Source: Aliirhizobium smilacinae
GTDB taxonomy: Bacteria > Pseudomonadota > Alphaproteobacteria > Rhizobiales > Rhizobiaceae
Assembly (NCBI RefSeq): GCF_006335145.1
Contig: NZ_VDMN01000001.1
Location: 2,046,001-2,110,000, forward strand
Reading direction: 5' to 3'
Length of the DNA: 64,000 nucleotides
Position numbers and translations under genes: made by a program. Positions within the stretch are counted from its first letter, which is position 1. Each line of letters opens with the position of its first letter. A model generated the notes under the pieces. It was not told the origin of the DNA and did not search any database. It saw only the letters and a program-made list of their open reading frames with translations. This document shows positions 1-10,497 of this stretch, piece by piece.

Positions 1-587
1 GTGCCGAAATCCGAAATCCTCAAACCCGGCAAGGCCCGAAGTCGTTCGACCTTTTCCCACATCCGGGCCTTGGCGCGGGCATACAGTATATCGAGCGTGA
101 AATAGCCGAACGAGCGCATAACCGAGCGGGAGCGCATCTCGTTGATGATCGCGAGCGCCGGAATCTCCCACATCGTGGTGTCCATCCACTTGCCGTGGAA
201 ATTCAGCTCGTATTGCCCATCACGCTTGGACAATTCGTATTCCGGCAGTTTGTAGGTGGAAAGCCAGGTCAGGAATTCGGGCTCGAAAATCTGATTGCGG
301 CCATAAAAAGTATTACCCGCCAACCAGATCATCTCCTTTTTGGAGAGTCCTACGGTGCGGGCATGATCGAGCTGTTCACGCAAAGCCCCTTCATCTATCT
401 CCTCGGCCAGCTTGACGCTGGTCGTGCGATTGATGACGGAGAAGGTTGCATCGACATCTGGATAGAGTTTCCAGATCATCTGCAGCATCAGCAGCTTATA
501 AAAGTCGGTGTCGATCAGACTGCGGATGATCGGATCGAGTTTCCAGGTGTGGTTATAAACCCTGGTCGCGATATCGGTCTTGGTCAT
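1..587 (-). CDS. pncB: Nicotinate phosphoribosyltransferase, N-terminal part (cut by window edge)
   Basis: This enzyme joins nicotinate to PRPP to make nicotinate mononucleotide in NAD salvage, in the cytoplasm. The frame starts at the ATG complementary to 585-587 and stays open to base 1, giving 195 residues of a protein usually about 430 long; the stop lies outside the window. Residues 26-36 read [11 protein letters not shown], the conserved N-terminal motif of the family, and later [12 protein letters not shown] matches the next conserved block. A G-rich stretch precedes the start. About 210 bases separate it from the dehydrogenase gene upstream on the same strand, so it may have its own promoter. 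The identification is firm; only the length is unknown. Confidence 0.93.
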   Translation of the reverse strand, partial: MTKTDIATRVYNHTWKLDPIIRSLIDTDFYKLLMLQMIWKLYPDVDATFSVINRTTSVKLAEEIDEGALREQLDHARTVGLSKKEMIWLAGNTFYGRNQIFEPEFLTWLSTYKLPEYELSKRDGQYELNFHGKWMDTTMWEIPALAIINEMRSRSVMRSFGYFTLDILYARAKARMWEKVERLRALPGLRISDFG

Positions 588-800
588 TCCTGCCCCTGTC
601 CCGGTCGCATGTGACTGGTCGGCCTAAGTCGCTCAAGAGGCAAGCCATCCCCACCTCCCGGCAGCTTTATCGGGAAAAAAATCGATTAAGTCCAGACACA
701 GTTGGTCTGTCGCGGTACGGCGGCCGGCATGTGGTCCTGCCGGTCCGTGCAGAAAACGAGGGTCCGGCAGATCTTGTTCCCCCGGAACCGCTCGTGGCTG

Positions 801-1757
801 TCAGTAACCCGTCGCCCTGTCTACGACGTGCTGCAATGGCTCGCCCTTTTCGAAACGCTCCATCTGGACTTCCGCGTTGCGCAACAGCGCCCGGACATCC
901 GACGCGGAGGCCGCATGCGGTGTGACGATGACATTGTCCATGGACCAGAAAGGGCTGTCGGACGACAAAGGCTCACGTTCGAAGACATCGAGCGATGCTC
1001 CGCCGAGGGTACCACTTTCAAGAGCGGAAATCAGATCCTTTTCCACCTGACTGCCGCCTCGCCCGGCATTGATGAAAACGGGTGTTCCAAGCGCACCGCC
1101 CTGACGAAGCTTCGAGAAAAGCGAGGCATTGAAGATGCCGCGGGTCTCATCCGTGAGTGGCAGCAGCCCGACAAGGATATCGGTGCGTGCCAGAAAGGCA
1201 TCAAGTTCGGTGGCATCGTAGGTCTCGATGCTCTCAACGGTCTTGGCGGTCCGCGACCAGCCGATGACGTTGAAGCCCATGATCTTCAGCTTGCGGGCGG
1301 AGTCCTGCCCGAGCACGCCAAGTCCCATCACGCCGACCGTCAGCTCTCTTGCTTCCGGCTGGGAAATCTCGCGCCACGTGCGCGATCGTTGCTGGACGAG
1401 ATAGGCCGGTACCTGGCGCAGATGGCTGAGGCACTGGAGCACGACCCATTCGCTCATGCGGGTGGTCAGGCTCTGATCGACAAAACGAACGATCGGGATA
1501 TCCGGCAAGCCGGGAGTGGCGAGGATCGAATCGACACCGGCCCCACCCGAAAACAGTATCTTCAGGTTCGGGGCGCGTTGGAATAGGTCCGGGTCGGGCT
1601 TCCAGAGAAATGCATAGCTTGCACTAGAAAGATCGGTCGATTTGTCGGAGGCATGCAGGACCTGACGTCCGGCAAGAGATCCGGCCAACGCCTGATCCAC
1701 GTCACGACGTTCGAATTTCAGGTCAATGATGACCGCACCCTTATCCGACAATTGCAT
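801..1757 (-). CDS. GhrA-like D-2-hydroxyacid dehydrogenase (glyoxylate/hydroxypyruvate reductase family)
   Basis: The protein has 318 residues and belongs to the NAD(P)-dependent D-isomer 2-hydroxyacid dehydrogenases. The nucleotide-binding motif GLGVLG is near residues 145-150. The catalytic set is visible: Arg in AGRGG near 233, Glu in DVFEREPL near 262 and His in VTPHAAS near 281. The short, divergent N-terminal half resembles GhrA, which reduces glyoxylate and hydroxypyruvate, but the substrate cannot be read from sequence. The ATG at 1757 follows AAGGAAAA. It begins 14 bases after yejF stops and is probably the last gene of the yej operon. A role in keto-acid clearance alongside peptide uptake is only inferred. 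Confidence 0.85.
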   Translation of the reverse strand: MQLSDKGAVIIDLKFERRDVDQALAGSLAGRQVLHASDKSTDLSSASYAFLWKPDPDLFQRAPNLKILFSGGAGVDSILATPGLPDIPIVRFVDQSLTTRMSEWVVLQCLSHLRQVPAYLVQQRSRTWREISQPEARELTVGVMGLGVLGQDSARKLKIMGFNVIGWSRTAKTVESIETYDATELDAFLARTDILVGLLPLTDETRGIFNASLFSKLRQGGALGTPVFINAGRGGSQVEKDLISALESGTLGGASLDVFEREPLSSDSPFWSMDNVIVTPHAASASDVRALLRNAEVQMERFEKGEPLQHVVDRATGY

Positions 1758-1771
1758 TTTTCCTTTTTTGG

Positions 1772-3403
1772 TTATTGACCGACGGCATCGTTTTCGACGG
1801 CTTCCATCTTGAAGGCGGCCGCCATCAGAGCCTTCGTATAATCCTCTTTCGGCGCCCGAAAGATTTCTTCCGATGGTCCTTCTTCGACAACCTTGCCCAT
1901 GCGCATGACAATGACGTGGTTGGCGAGCGCCTTCACCACCTTCAGGTCATGGCTGATGAAGAGGTAGGCGAGATCGTGCCTGGCCTGCAGATCACGCAGG
2001 AGATCGACGACCTGCGCCTGCACGGTCATGTCGAGTGCCGATGTCGGCTCGTCGAGCATGACGAAACGTGGCTTCAGCACCATGGCGCGGGCGATCGCGA
2101 TACGCTGCCGCTGGCCGCCGGAAAATTCGTGCGGATACCGCCAGCGGGTTTCGGGATCGAGGCCCACTTCCTCCAAGGCCCAGGCAACACGCTGATCGCG
2201 CTCGTCGGCGGAAAGGGAGCGCTCGTGAACCTTCAAGCCTTCTGCGATGATTTCACCTACCGGCATGCGGGGGCTGAGCGAACCGAAGGGATCCTGGAAC
2301 ACCACCTGCAGGCGGCTGCGGTAAGGCAACATCTGCTTGAAGGAGTGACCGTTGATGGCATCACCGATAAAGACGATGCGCCCCTCCGATGCAATCAGGC
2401 GCGCCAGCGCGAGGCCGAGCGTGGTTTTGCCCGAGCCGGATTCTCCGACGATGCCGAGTGTTTCGCCCGCCCGAAGCGTCAGATCCACGCCATCGACCGC
2501 CTTCACGTGATCGACCACCTTGCGCATGAAACCGGCCTTGATCGGGAACCAGACGCGCAGATCCTTCGCTTCCATCACGACCGGACGCGCCGGATCGGCA
2601 ACCGGCGGTTCGCCCCTTGGTTCGGAGGCGAGGAGGTGCTGCGTATAGGGATGCTGCGGTCGCTTGAAAACCTCGGCGACCGTGCCCTCCTCGACAATTT
2701 TGCCCTTGGTCATGACGCAGACCCGGTCGGCAAATTTGCGGACGATGCCGAGATCATGGGTGATGAACAGCATGGACATGCCGTGATCGCCCTTCAGCGA
2801 GCGCAGCAATTCGAGGATCTGCGCCTGCACCGTCACATCGAGCGCCGTGGTCGGCTCGTCGGCGATCAGAAGTTTCGGTCGGTTGGCAAGCGCCATCGCA
2901 ATCATCACGCGCTGGCGCTGGCCGCCGGACAGCTCGTGCGGATATGCCGTCAGGCGCTTTTCCGGCTCGCGGATACCGACCTGATTGAGCAGTTCCAGTA
3001 TGCGGATGCGGGCGGCGCTGCCGGTTAACGCCTGGTGCATTTCGAGGATCTCACCGATCTGCCTCTCGATCGAGTGAAGCGGATTGAGCGAGGTCATCGG
3101 CTCTTGGAAGATCATCGTGATGTCGTTACCGCGGACACGCCGCAACTCCGGCTCGGATGTTTTCAGCAGATCCTTGCCGTCAAAGAGGATCTCACCCGAT
3201 GGATGACTTGCGGCCGGATAGGGCAGAAGTTTCAGCACCGAATTCGCCGTAACCGATTTGCCCGAACCGGATTCGCCGACCAGGGCGACCACTTCGCCCG
3301 GCCGGATATCGAAGGAGACATGATCGACGGCAAGCGTTTCCGCATCCCCCTGATGGAAGGCGACGGACAGGTTCCGGACGGAGAGAAGAGCATCTGTCAT
3401 CAT
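1772..3403 (-). CDS. yejF: Peptide ABC transporter ATP-binding protein YejF (two fused ATPase domains)
   Basis: This is the energy-coupling subunit of the YejABEF oligopeptide/microcin C importer, with two nucleotide-binding domains in one chain of about 543 residues. The first Walker A, GESGSGKS, lies near residues 43-50 and the second, GESGSGKT, in the middle of the protein. Both halves contain LSGGQ-type signatures ([12 protein letters not shown] and [12 protein letters not shown]) and Walker B segments ([12 protein letters not shown] and [12 protein letters not shown]), plus the C-terminal extensions of Opp/Dpp ATPases. Adjacent ATGs at 3403 and 3400 directly follow the yejE stop, so translational coupling is likely. 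An upstream ATG at 3436 would lie inside yejE and is less likely. Confidence 0.93.
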   Translation of the reverse strand: MMTDALLSVRNLSVAFHQGDAETLAVDHVSFDIRPGEVVALVGESGSGKSVTANSVLKLLPYPAASHPSGEILFDGKDLLKTSEPELRRVRGNDITMIFQEPMTSLNPLHSIERQIGEILEMHQALTGSAARIRILELLNQVGIREPEKRLTAYPHELSGGQRQRVMIAMALANRPKLLIADEPTTALDVTVQAQILELLRSLKGDHGMSMLFITHDLGIVRKFADRVCVMTKGKIVEEGTVAEVFKRPQHPYTQHLLASEPRGEPPVADPARPVVMEAKDLRVWFPIKAGFMRKVVDHVKAVDGVDLTLRAGETLGIVGESGSGKTTLGLALARLIASEGRIVFIGDAINGHSFKQMLPYRSRLQVVFQDPFGSLSPRMPVGEIIAEGLKVHERSLSADERDQRVAWALEEVGLDPETRWRYPHEFSGGQRQRIAIARAMVLKPRFVMLDEPTSALDMTVQAQVVDLLRDLQARHDLAYLFISHDLKVVKALANHVIVMRMGKVVEEGPSEEIFRAPKEDYTKALMAAAFKMEAVENDAVGQ

Positions 3404-3404
3404 A

Positions 3405-4553
3405 TCACCGGAACGTCTTGCGGGGGTCAAAGGCATCGCGCACCGCCTCGCCGACGAAGATCAGCAGCGACAACATGATCGACATGGTGAAGAAGGCCGT
3501 CAGCCCGAGCCAGGGCGCCTGAAGGTTGTTCTTGCCCTGTGCGATCATTTCACCCAGCGACGGCGAGCCGGGCGGCATGCCGAAACCGAGGAAATCGAGT
3601 GAAGTCAGGGTCGCAATCGAGCCTGACAGGATGAAGGGCAGGAAGGTGAGCGTTGCGACCATCGCATTGGGCAGAAGGTGGCGATACATGATCGTCCAGT
3701 TGCCGACGCCGAGCGCACGCGCCGCTCTCACATATTCGAAGTTTCGGGCGCGCAAAAATTCCGCCCGAACCACACCGACGAGGCTGACCCAGGAGAAAAG
3801 CAGCAATATGCCGAGCAGGATGAAGAAACCGGGCGGCAGAATAGAAGCGATAATCAGCAGGATGTAGAGGACCGGCATGGCCGACCAGATCTCGATGAAA
3901 CGCTGCATTAGAAGATCGGTCCAGCCGCCGAAATACCCCTGTACCGCACCGGCACCGACACCGATGACGGCCGAGCAGATGGTCAGGACGAGGCCGAAGA
4001 GGATGGATATGCGGAAACCGTAAATCATCCGCGCCATGACATCGCGCGCCTGATCGTCGGTGCCTAGCCAATTCAGGTTGCCAAGACGGCAATTCGGGTC
4101 CTGATCCCCTTGTGGATAGGCCGTGCAGCGGTCGGCTTTCGCCATCAGCCAAAAGGGTTCGGTCGGCGCCGAATGAGGGATTTGCGAGTTGACTGTCTGA
4201 TAGGAGTAGCGGATCGGCGGCCAGACCATCCAGCCATTGGCGTCGATCTCCTGCTGAATGAAATCGGAGCGGTAATCGGTCGTCGCCAGAAAGCCGCCGA
4301 ACTTTTCTTCCGGATAATCGATGAGAACCGGATAGAGGATCTCGCCCTTGTAGGAGGCGACGATCGGCCGATCGTTGGCGATGAATTCGGCAAACAGGCT
4401 TGCCACGAACAGGACCATGAAGATCCAGAAGGACCAGTAGCCGCGCTTGTTTGCCTTGAAATTGGCGAGCCGGCGCTTGCTGGTGGGCGACAGGAACGGG
4501 CGTTTTGCCGGCGCTGTCACGCCGGCTGCAACTGTTGAAGCGGGCGCGTTCAT
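3405..4553 (-). CDS. yejE: Peptide ABC transporter permease YejE
   Basis: This is a 382-residue inner-membrane permease of the DppC/OppC type. A cytoplasmic N-terminus precedes a first membrane span (YWSFWIFMVLFVASLFAEFI). A long periplasmic segment follows with the family pattern around NWLGTDDQARD, then a five-span core and the EAA loop (EYVRAARALGVGNWTIMYRH) that contacts the ATPase. It pairs with YejB to form the channel. Its start overlaps the yejB stop by one base (TGATG) and its own stop abuts yejF, the tight packing of an operon. YejE is longer than ordinary DppC because of the enlarged first periplasmic loop, as is normal for this subfamily. Confidence 0.93.
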   Translation of the reverse strand: MNAPASTVAAGVTAPAKRPFLSPTSKRRLANFKANKRGYWSFWIFMVLFVASLFAEFIANDRPIVASYKGEILYPVLIDYPEEKFGGFLATTDYRSDFIQQEIDANGWMVWPPIRYSYQTVNSQIPHSAPTEPFWLMAKADRCTAYPQGDQDPNCRLGNLNWLGTDDQARDVMARMIYGFRISILFGLVLTICSAVIGVGAGAVQGYFGGWTDLLMQRFIEIWSAMPVLYILLIIASILPPGFFILLGILLLFSWVSLVGVVRAEFLRARNFEYVRAARALGVGNWTIMYRHLLPNAMVATLTFLPFILSGSIATLTSLDFLGFGMPPGSPSLGEMIAQGKNNLQAPWLGLTAFFTMSIMLSLLIFVGEAVRDAFDPRKTFR

Positions 4554-5641
4554 CAGACGTCCCTCCGCTCGAAATCGATGCGCGGGTCGATCCAGGTATA
4601 GATCAGATCCGAGATGAGGTTCACCACAAGGCCCATCAGCGAGAAGATGTAGAGCGTACCGAAGACGATTGGGTAGTCACGATTGACGATCGAAAGGTAA
4701 CCGAGCCTTCCCAGTCCATCGAGCGAGAATATGTATTCGATTAGCAGCGAACCGGTGAAAAAAGCCGAGATGAAAGCGCCCGGAAAACCGGCGATGACGA
4801 TCAGCATCGCATTGCGGAAGACATGGCCGTAAAGCACCTGGCGTTCGTTGAGACCCTTGGCGCGTGCGGTCGTCACATACTGCTTCTTGATCTCGTCGAT
4901 GAAGGAGTTTTTCGTCAGCAGCGTCGTGGTTGCAAAGGCGGAGACCGCCATGGCGATCAGCGGCAATGTCAGATGCCAGAAATAATCGCCGATCTTCTGC
5001 CACCAGGTGAGATCGTCGAAATTGTCCGAAACCAGACCGCGCAACGGGAACCAGTCGAGGAAAGATCCGCCAGCGAACATGACGATCAGCAGAATACCGA
5101 AAAGGAAGCTCGGTACGGCATAACCGACGATAATGACGCCGGAGGTCCAGATATCAAAGGTCGAGCCGTCCTTGACCGCCTTGCGAATGCCGAGCGGTAT
5201 GGAGATGAGGTAGGAAACGATCAGAATCCAAAAGCCGAGCGACATGGAAACCGGCAACTTGTCGATGATCAGGTCGATCACCGATGTATTGCGGAAGAAG
5301 CTCTCGCCGAAATCGAAGCGTATATAATTCCACATCATGTCGAGGAAACGGGTGAGCGGCGGCTTGTCGAAGCCGAACTGCTTTTCGAGTTTCTTGATCA
5401 AATCGGGATCCAGCCCCTGGGCACCGCGATAACTCGAATCGCCGCCGCCCTGTTGGCCGAACAAATCACCACCCGATCCGCTCAGACGATCGGACGCGCT
5501 CTCCCCTTGACCTTGAAGCTGAGCCACGACCTGTTCGACCGGGCCACCCGGCGCGAACTGAACGACAACAAAGGAAATCGCCATGATGCCGACGATGGTC
5601 GGAATCATCAGCAGCAGGCGGCGAAGGATGTAGGCGCCCAT
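4553..5641 (-). CDS. yejB: Peptide ABC transporter permease YejB
   Basis: This 362-residue permease of the DppB/OppB family forms a heterodimer with YejE in the inner membrane. The N-terminus begins with the conserved first span [21 protein letters not shown] Ser/Gly/Gln-rich linker follows (about residues 40-70, containing [12 protein letters not shown]), then the motif [19 protein letters not shown], five more spans and the EAA loop ([19 protein letters not shown]). The disordered linker is longer than in DppB and typical of Yej permeases. About 146 bases separate it from yejA, with no clear terminator, so it probably belongs to the same transcript. Confidence 0.93.
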   Translation of the reverse strand: MGAYILRRLLLMIPTIVGIMAISFVVVQFAPGGPVEQVVAQLQGQGESASDRLSGSGGDLFGQQGGGDSSYRGAQGLDPDLIKKLEKQFGFDKPPLTRFLDMMWNYIRFDFGESFFRNTSVIDLIIDKLPVSMSLGFWILIVSYLISIPLGIRKAVKDGSTFDIWTSGVIIVGYAVPSFLFGILLIVMFAGGSFLDWFPLRGLVSDNFDDLTWWQKIGDYFWHLTLPLIAMAVSAFATTTLLTKNSFIDEIKKQYVTTARAKGLNERQVLYGHVFRNAMLIVIAGFPGAFISAFFTGSLLIEYIFSLDGLGRLGYLSIVNRDYPIVFGTLYIFSLMGLVVNLISDLIYTWIDPRIDFERRDV

Positions 5642-5787
5642 CAGAATTCCCTACCTGAAGGCTCAGGCTTCATTTCACCGCGGGTCTGCGCAAGGAGCAA
5701 ACGATTTTCCCTTGTTTTGTGGCATTCAGGCGAATCAATCGCGCCTTCATATGGACCAGTTCGAACCAGGCTTCGCAAGCCTTCCTC

Positions 5788-7632
5788 TTATTCGGCAGCT
5801 TTGGTCGACCACCATGTCGATGGAAGACCTATCGAATATTCCGGCAAGGGATCGGGATGGGCAACCGTGTCCCAATAGGCGATGCGCGACGTCTTGGAGC
5901 TGTAGCTTGGCACGATGATGTGATTGGCAAGCAGAACGCGATCCAACGCCTTGATCGCAGCGACCTGTTCGTCCCGATTTGCGGCAAAGATGACCTTGCG
6001 AACCAGCGCGTCTACAGCGGGATCGCTTATGCCACTGTAATTGGGCGAACCTTCCGTGCCGGCAGATTGCGAACCCCAGAATGCGCTCTGCTCATTGCCA
6101 GGATTGAGCGTTTCGCCCCAGCCATTATACATGACATCGAAATCTCTCGATCGCCAGCGGTTTGCAAATTGCGCCTGCTCGACGCTTCTTACCGTCGCTT
6201 CCACCCCGATCAGCTTGAGATTGCGAACAAAGGAAAGCGCGACAGGCTCGATCGTCGGTCCGCCAAGCATGATCTCGAATGAAAGCGGCTGACCGGTCTT
6301 GGCGTTGACCATGCGGTTGCCCTTCAACTCATAACCGGCCTCCCGAAGCATGCCGACGGCCTTGCGCAAATTTTCCCGCAACTTTGCAGGATCGCCGTTC
6401 ACCGGATTGGCGTAAGGCTTGGCGAGAACCTCGGCCGGGACCTTGTCCTTCAACTCGTTGAGGATTTCCAGTTCCCTTCCTTGCGGAAGCCCTGACGACG
6501 CGAGTTCCGTGCCGAAAAAGAAGCTGTCGATCCTGTCATAGGAATTATAAAAAATCGTCCGCCTCAGTTCCTCGAAGTCGAACGCGTAGTTGAGAGCTTC
6601 CCGCACTTTGGGATCGGCAAACTTGTCCCGGCGGAGATTGAAGATGAAGCCGACCATCACGCCTTGTTTGCGATTCTCATTGGCGATTTCTTCACGTTTG
6701 ACCCGCCCTTGCTGGACAGCCGGGAAATTATAAGCGGTCGCCCAACGCTGCGCGCGGTTCTCCCACCAGTAGTCTTCGTTACCCGACCGGAAGGATTCGA
6801 ACATGACTTCTCGATCGGCGTAATAACGGTAGATCAGATTACGGAAGTTGTGCCGGCCGATGTTGACGTTGACTTGCTTGCCCCAATAATCGTCACGCAA
6901 CTGATATGCGATCGACGAACCGGCGGTCATCGCGGAGATTCGATAGGGACCGGAGCCCATGGGGATTTCCAGCGTGGTGCGAGAAATATCTCTCTGCCGC
7001 CCCTGCGCATCGTTTCCCTCCCACCAATGCTTCGGAACGATCACAAGCTGGCCCATGATTTGCGGCAGCTCCCGATTGCCGGGTTCGTCGAAAGCGAATG
7101 TGACCTCTCGTTCGCCCGTCTTCGATGCACCGGTGACGTGCTTGTAATATTCCCCCTGTTGAGGACTTCCGGCTTTTGCCTTCTCGAAACTGAAGATCAC
7201 GTCTTCAGGGGTGACGGGCTTTCCGTCTGCCCATTTTGCCTCGGCTCGCAGGCGAAATGTGACCGAGGAGTAATCGGATGGATACTTCATTGCCTCTGCG
7301 AGAAGACCATACATGGCCGATATCTCGTCTTCCGATGCGACCATCAGCGGTTCAAAAACCTGGCTCAGTCCGCTGGCAGCCTCGCCGCGTTCCAGCAAAG
7401 GGTTCAAAGTATCGAAATTGCCTTCCACGGAAAGCCGAAACGTCCCGCCTTTTGGAGCTTCGGGATTGACGTATGCGAAATGAGGGAAATTAGCGGGATA
7501 TTTCAGATCCCCGATTGTCGCCATGCCATTTTTCCATTGGCTGTCGTCCTGGGAAAAAGCCTCTGGCGCAACCGAGAAGGTGACGCCGGCAAACACGAGA
7601 AGCGTTGCCGCGAACCGGTGAGCCAAATCCAT
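5788..7632 (-). CDS. yejA: Periplasmic peptide-binding protein YejA
   Basis: This is the solute-binding protein (SBP_bac_5 family, 614 residues) that captures peptides in the periplasm for YejBEF. The chosen ATG at 7632 gives a clean signal peptide ending in EAFSQ and is preceded by AAAAGGG at a spacing of 7; an upstream ATG at 7671 would add 13 residues before the signal and lacks such a site. Conserved family segments include YPANFPHFAYVNPEAPKGG and the C-terminal YNGWGETLNPGNEQSAFWG. In Sinorhizobium meliloti the homologous system handles host NCR peptides; whether that applies here depends on whether this bacterium is a symbiont, which the window does not show. Confidence 0.93.
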   Translation of the reverse strand: MDLAHRFAATLLVFAGVTFSVAPEAFSQDDSQWKNGMATIGDLKYPANFPHFAYVNPEAPKGGTFRLSVEGNFDTLNPLLERGEAASGLSQVFEPLMVASEDEISAMYGLLAEAMKYPSDYSSVTFRLRAEAKWADGKPVTPEDVIFSFEKAKAGSPQQGEYYKHVTGASKTGEREVTFAFDEPGNRELPQIMGQLVIVPKHWWEGNDAQGRQRDISRTTLEIPMGSGPYRISAMTAGSSIAYQLRDDYWGKQVNVNIGRHNFRNLIYRYYADREVMFESFRSGNEDYWWENRAQRWATAYNFPAVQQGRVKREEIANENRKQGVMVGFIFNLRRDKFADPKVREALNYAFDFEELRRTIFYNSYDRIDSFFFGTELASSGLPQGRELEILNELKDKVPAEVLAKPYANPVNGDPAKLRENLRKAVGMLREAGYELKGNRMVNAKTGQPLSFEIMLGGPTIEPVALSFVRNLKLIGVEATVRSVEQAQFANRWRSRDFDVMYNGWGETLNPGNEQSAFWGSQSAGTEGSPNYSGISDPAVDALVRKVIFAANRDEQVAAIKALDRVLLANHIIVPSYSSKTSRIAYWDTVAHPDPLPEYSIGLPSTWWSTKAAE

Positions 7633-7809
7633 GCAATATCCCTTTTCGTTATCCTTGTTGCAGCGAAGCATAGAGCAAAAGCAGGCAAAAAACAGGAGAG
7701 GCCGGTCACAAGCGATTTATCGCACGCGTTCGTTGAAGGGAGATCTCCATTTCACCAAAATCGCAATTCAGACTAAGCTTGCAGTACAAGTGATTTGCGG
7801 CGGATGTTC

Positions 7810-8868
7810 ATGAAATCGATTTCGAAGATGGTCCTCGGACTGGCAGCAACGGCCCTGTTGTGCGGTTCCCTGGCGGATCCGTCGATTGCGCAGGACGGCA
7901 CACCGGCCAAGCAGCTCTTCGGTGCCGTCCAGTTGCCCAATGCAGCATCTCCCGCACCTCTCGGCTTTTATGCCAAGGGCTGCATGTCCGGCGCCGTCGC
8001 GCTGCCGACGGACGGGCCGACCTGGCAGGCCATGCGCCTTTCGCGCAACCGGCGCTGGGGCAACCCGGCGATGATCGACCTGCTCGAACAGTTTTCCCGC
8101 GATGCCGCGCGTCTCGGCTGGGGCAGCGGCATCCTGGTGGGCGATATTTCCCAACCGCGCGGCGGGCCGATGATCAACGGCCACGCGTCGCACCAGATCG
8201 GCCTCGATGCCGACGTCTGGTTTACACCGAAACCCGTGCAGGCGATGACGGTCCAGCAGCGGGAAGACATGCCGTTTACCTCCATGCTCGACAAGAGCAA
8301 GTTCCTTACAGTCGATTCACGCAAGTGGACGGGTACACATGCCCGTCTCGTGATGCAGGCGGCAAGCTATCCCCAGGTCCAGCGCGTTTTCGTCAATCCC
8401 GCAATCAAGAAGAAGCTCTGCCAGACTTGGACCGGCGACCGGAGCCTGCTCGGCAAGGTGCGGCCCGTCTACGGCCATGACGAGCATTTCCATATCCGCA
8501 TGAACTGCCCGCCGGGCGCCGCAGGTTGCGAGCGGCAGGCGGCAACGCCGGTCACAGATGATTGCGACAGCAAGGCACTTGCCTGGTGGTTCACCAAGGA
8601 GCCCTGGGCTCCGCCGAAGCCGGCCGATCCCAATAAAAAGCCGGTGAAGCCGCGTCAGGTCATGCTGTCCGACCTTCCGAAAGCATGCTCTGCCGTTCTT
8701 GCCGGGCCATCCCGCTCGGAGGCTGAGGCGACCTATGGCGGCGAACCGGTCGCCTATTCGAGCCAGCCGGCTGCACCTGCGGCCGTGGGGCAGATCGATG
8801 CAATCACGTCCAACCCTGCCAATGTCCCTGCGGACGTGCCGGTGCCACGGGAACGCCCTTTCCGTTAA
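7810..8868 (+). CDS. mepA: Penicillin-insensitive murein endopeptidase MepA
   Basis: MepA is a LAS-type zinc endopeptidase that cuts the D-Ala-mDAP cross-links of peptidoglycan in the periplasm. The 352-residue product has a signal peptide (MKSISKMVLGLAATALLCGS, cleaved near PSIAQ). It shows the metal and catalytic motifs HASHQIGLDADVW and GHDEHFHIRMNC. The start at 7810 places GGCGGA six bases upstream; 7795 and 7804 are in-frame alternatives. The C-terminal third after the HFHIRMNC motif is Pro/Ala rich, longer than in Escherichia coli, and probably unstructured. The gene is divergent from yejA with about 180 bases between them. Confidence 0.92.
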   Translation: MKSISKMVLGLAATALLCGSLADPSIAQDGTPAKQLFGAVQLPNAASPAPLGFYAKGCMSGAVALPTDGPTWQAMRLSRNRRWGNPAMIDLLEQFSRDAARLGWGSGILVGDISQPRGGPMINGHASHQIGLDADVWFTPKPVQAMTVQQREDMPFTSMLDKSKFLTVDSRKWTGTHARLVMQAASYPQVQRVFVNPAIKKKLCQTWTGDRSLLGKVRPVYGHDEHFHIRMNCPPGAAGCERQAATPVTDDCDSKALAWWFTKEPWAPPKPADPNKKPVKPRQVMLSDLPKACSAVLAGPSRSEAEATYGGEPVAYSSQPAAPAAVGQIDAITSNPANVPADVPVPRERPFR

Positions 8869-8985
8869 TCCCGTTCGGCAAGTGAGCTTTGCAGCGACAA
8901 CGCCGAGACTTCCCTTATCGATAACAGCAGGATAGAACGCCAAGGCAAATCGAGGTGGTCCGCCAGGACCGGATGGAGGAATGCC

Positions 8986-9363
8986 TTGGAACCGGCCAAG
9001 CCGTGCATAGCGCTGATCGCTCATGATCTGAAAAAAGACGATATGGCGGATTTTGCCCGTCAGCGTCAGACGGCATTATCGAAATTCCGCATCGTCGCGA
9101 CAGGCACGACCGGTGGTCGTGTGCTGGAGGCCGCCCCCGACCTTGATGTCACGCGGCTGAAAAGCGGACCGCTCGGTGGTGACCAGCAGATCGGTGCGAT
9201 GATCGCTACCGGCGAAGTCAGCATGCTGGTCTTCTTCATCGATCCTCTCTCTGCGCTGCCTCACGATGTAGACGTCAAGGCGCTGACACGACTTGCAACC
9301 GTCTATGACATTCCGATGGCGCTCAATCGCGCCACTGCAGAACATCTCATCGACTTTCAGTAA
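8986..9363 (+). CDS. mgsA: Methylglyoxal synthase
   Basis: MgsA converts dihydroxyacetone phosphate to methylglyoxal and phosphate, a bypass of lower glycolysis that relieves sugar-phosphate stress. The 125-residue product carries the phosphate-binding segment GTTGG and the catalytic [11 protein letters not shown] block, whose Asp is the catalytic base. IALIAHD near the N-terminus is the usual opening. No in-frame ATG exists upstream; the start is a TTG at 8986 with GGAGGA five bases before it, a very good ribosome site. glk begins 19 bases downstream, so the two glycolytic enzymes are probably co-transcribed. Confidence 0.93.
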   Translation: MEPAKPCIALIAHDLKKDDMADFARQRQTALSKFRIVATGTTGGRVLEAAPDLDVTRLKSGPLGGDQQIGAMIATGEVSMLVFFIDPLSALPHDVDVKALTRLATVYDIPMALNRATAEHLIDFQ

Positions 9364-9382
9364 TCCGCGAGATCCGCTCATC

Positions 9383-10405
9383 ATGGCCAATGTTCCTTCC
9401 GAAGCACTGCCCTTTCCTATCCTGATCGGAGATATCGGCGGCACCAATGCCCGCTTCTCCATTCTCGTCGATGCCGAGAGCAAGGCGACGGATTTCGTTC
9501 ATGTGCAGACGGCAGATTACGAAACGATCGATGATGCGATCATCGACAAGGTTTTCAACAATCCCGACCTTCCCAAGCCGCGTTCGACAATCCTTGCCAT
9601 TGCAGGTCCGATCGACGGCGACGAGATCGACCTGACCAATTGCGACTGGGTCGTACGGCCGAAAAAAATGATCGGCGAGCTCGGCTTCGACGCCGTACTC
9701 GTGCTCAATGACTTCGAGGCACAGGCGCTTGCCGTGGCGACCTTGACGGACAACGACCGCGAGCCGATAGGTCCAACTGTGCCTGCCATCGATGCAACGC
9801 GCGTTGTCCTCGGGCCAGGCACCGGCCTTGGTGTTGCAGGCGTACTTCATGCCCACGACACATGGTTCCCGGTGCCAGGAGAGGGCGGCCACGTCGATAT
9901 CGGGCCGCGCACGCCGCGCGATCTCGAAATCTTTCCGCATCTCGCTACCATCGAGGGGCGGGTTTCGGCCGAGGAAGTCATTTCCGGGCGCGGGCTTCTG
10001 CATATCTACAATGCTGTCTGCGCGGCCGATGGCGTCGCGCCGAGCATCAAGCTTCCAGCCGAAGTGACCGAAGAAGGATTAGGCGGGAAGAATGCCCAGG
10101 CCGCTGAAGCGCTCGAACTGTTCGTGACTTATCTCGGTCGGCTTGCCGGCGATCTTGCCCTTATCTTCATGGCACGCGGCGGTGTTTTCCTCGGCGGCGG
10201 CATCTCACCGAAGATCCTGCCAGAGCTGAAGAAACCGTTGTTCCGCGCAGCCTTCGAGGACAAGGCACCGCATAAGGAACTGATGAAGACGATCCCGACT
10301 TTTGTCGTCACGCATCCGCAGGCGGCACTTGCCGGTCTTGCCAGCTATGCCCGCACACCAGCTTCTTACGGTATTGCGACGGAAGGTCGGTGCTGGCGCC
10401 GATGA
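9383..10405 (+). CDS. glk: Glucokinase (Glk family)
   Basis: Glucokinase phosphorylates glucose with ATP in the cytoplasm and feeds the Entner-Doudoroff pathway. The 340-residue protein has the ATP-binding [14 protein letters not shown] motif (residues 17-30) and the catalytic Asp in LNDFEAQAL (Asp110). Further conserved blocks are [10 protein letters not shown] and [14 protein letters not shown] longer frame opens at 9293 but would overlap mgsA, and the ATG at 9383 matches the family N-terminus. It follows mgsA closely and is followed by about 90 bases of leader before the msbA-like gene. Confidence 0.94.
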   Translation: MANVPSEALPFPILIGDIGGTNARFSILVDAESKATDFVHVQTADYETIDDAIIDKVFNNPDLPKPRSTILAIAGPIDGDEIDLTNCDWVVRPKKMIGELGFDAVLVLNDFEAQALAVATLTDNDREPIGPTVPAIDATRVVLGPGTGLGVAGVLHAHDTWFPVPGEGGHVDIGPRTPRDLEIFPHLATIEGRVSAEEVISGRGLLHIYNAVCAADGVAPSIKLPAEVTEEGLGGKNAQAAEALELFVTYLGRLAGDLALIFMARGGVFLGGGISPKILPELKKPLFRAAFEDKAPHKELMKTIPTFVVTHPQAALAGLASYARTPASYGIATEGRCWRR

Positions 10406-10463
10406 ATGCCGGAAAGTCACACCGTTAACGAATCCGGCAGGGTTGACTGGCAAAACCAAAGCC

Positions 10464-10483
10464 AAGGGGTTAACAAGCCCCTT
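10464..10483 (+). promoter_or_regulatory. Small hairpin in the msbA-like gene leader
   Basis: AAGGGG and CCCCTT form a 6-bp stem around the loop TTAACAAG, 14 bases before the GTG start of the exporter gene. A TTGAC hexamer lies about 25 bases upstream (from 10442) and could be a -35 element, but no convincing -10 is visible. The hairpin could sit at the 5' end of the mRNA or simply be chance. Confidence 0.3.
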
Positions 10484-10497
10484 CTAAATACTGTGCA

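Noticed and set aside
798-815. CTGTCAG-N4-CCGTCGC as Pho box
   Set aside because: Second half is only 4/7 and the repeat lies in the 3' end of the dehydrogenase gene with no gene in the right direction.
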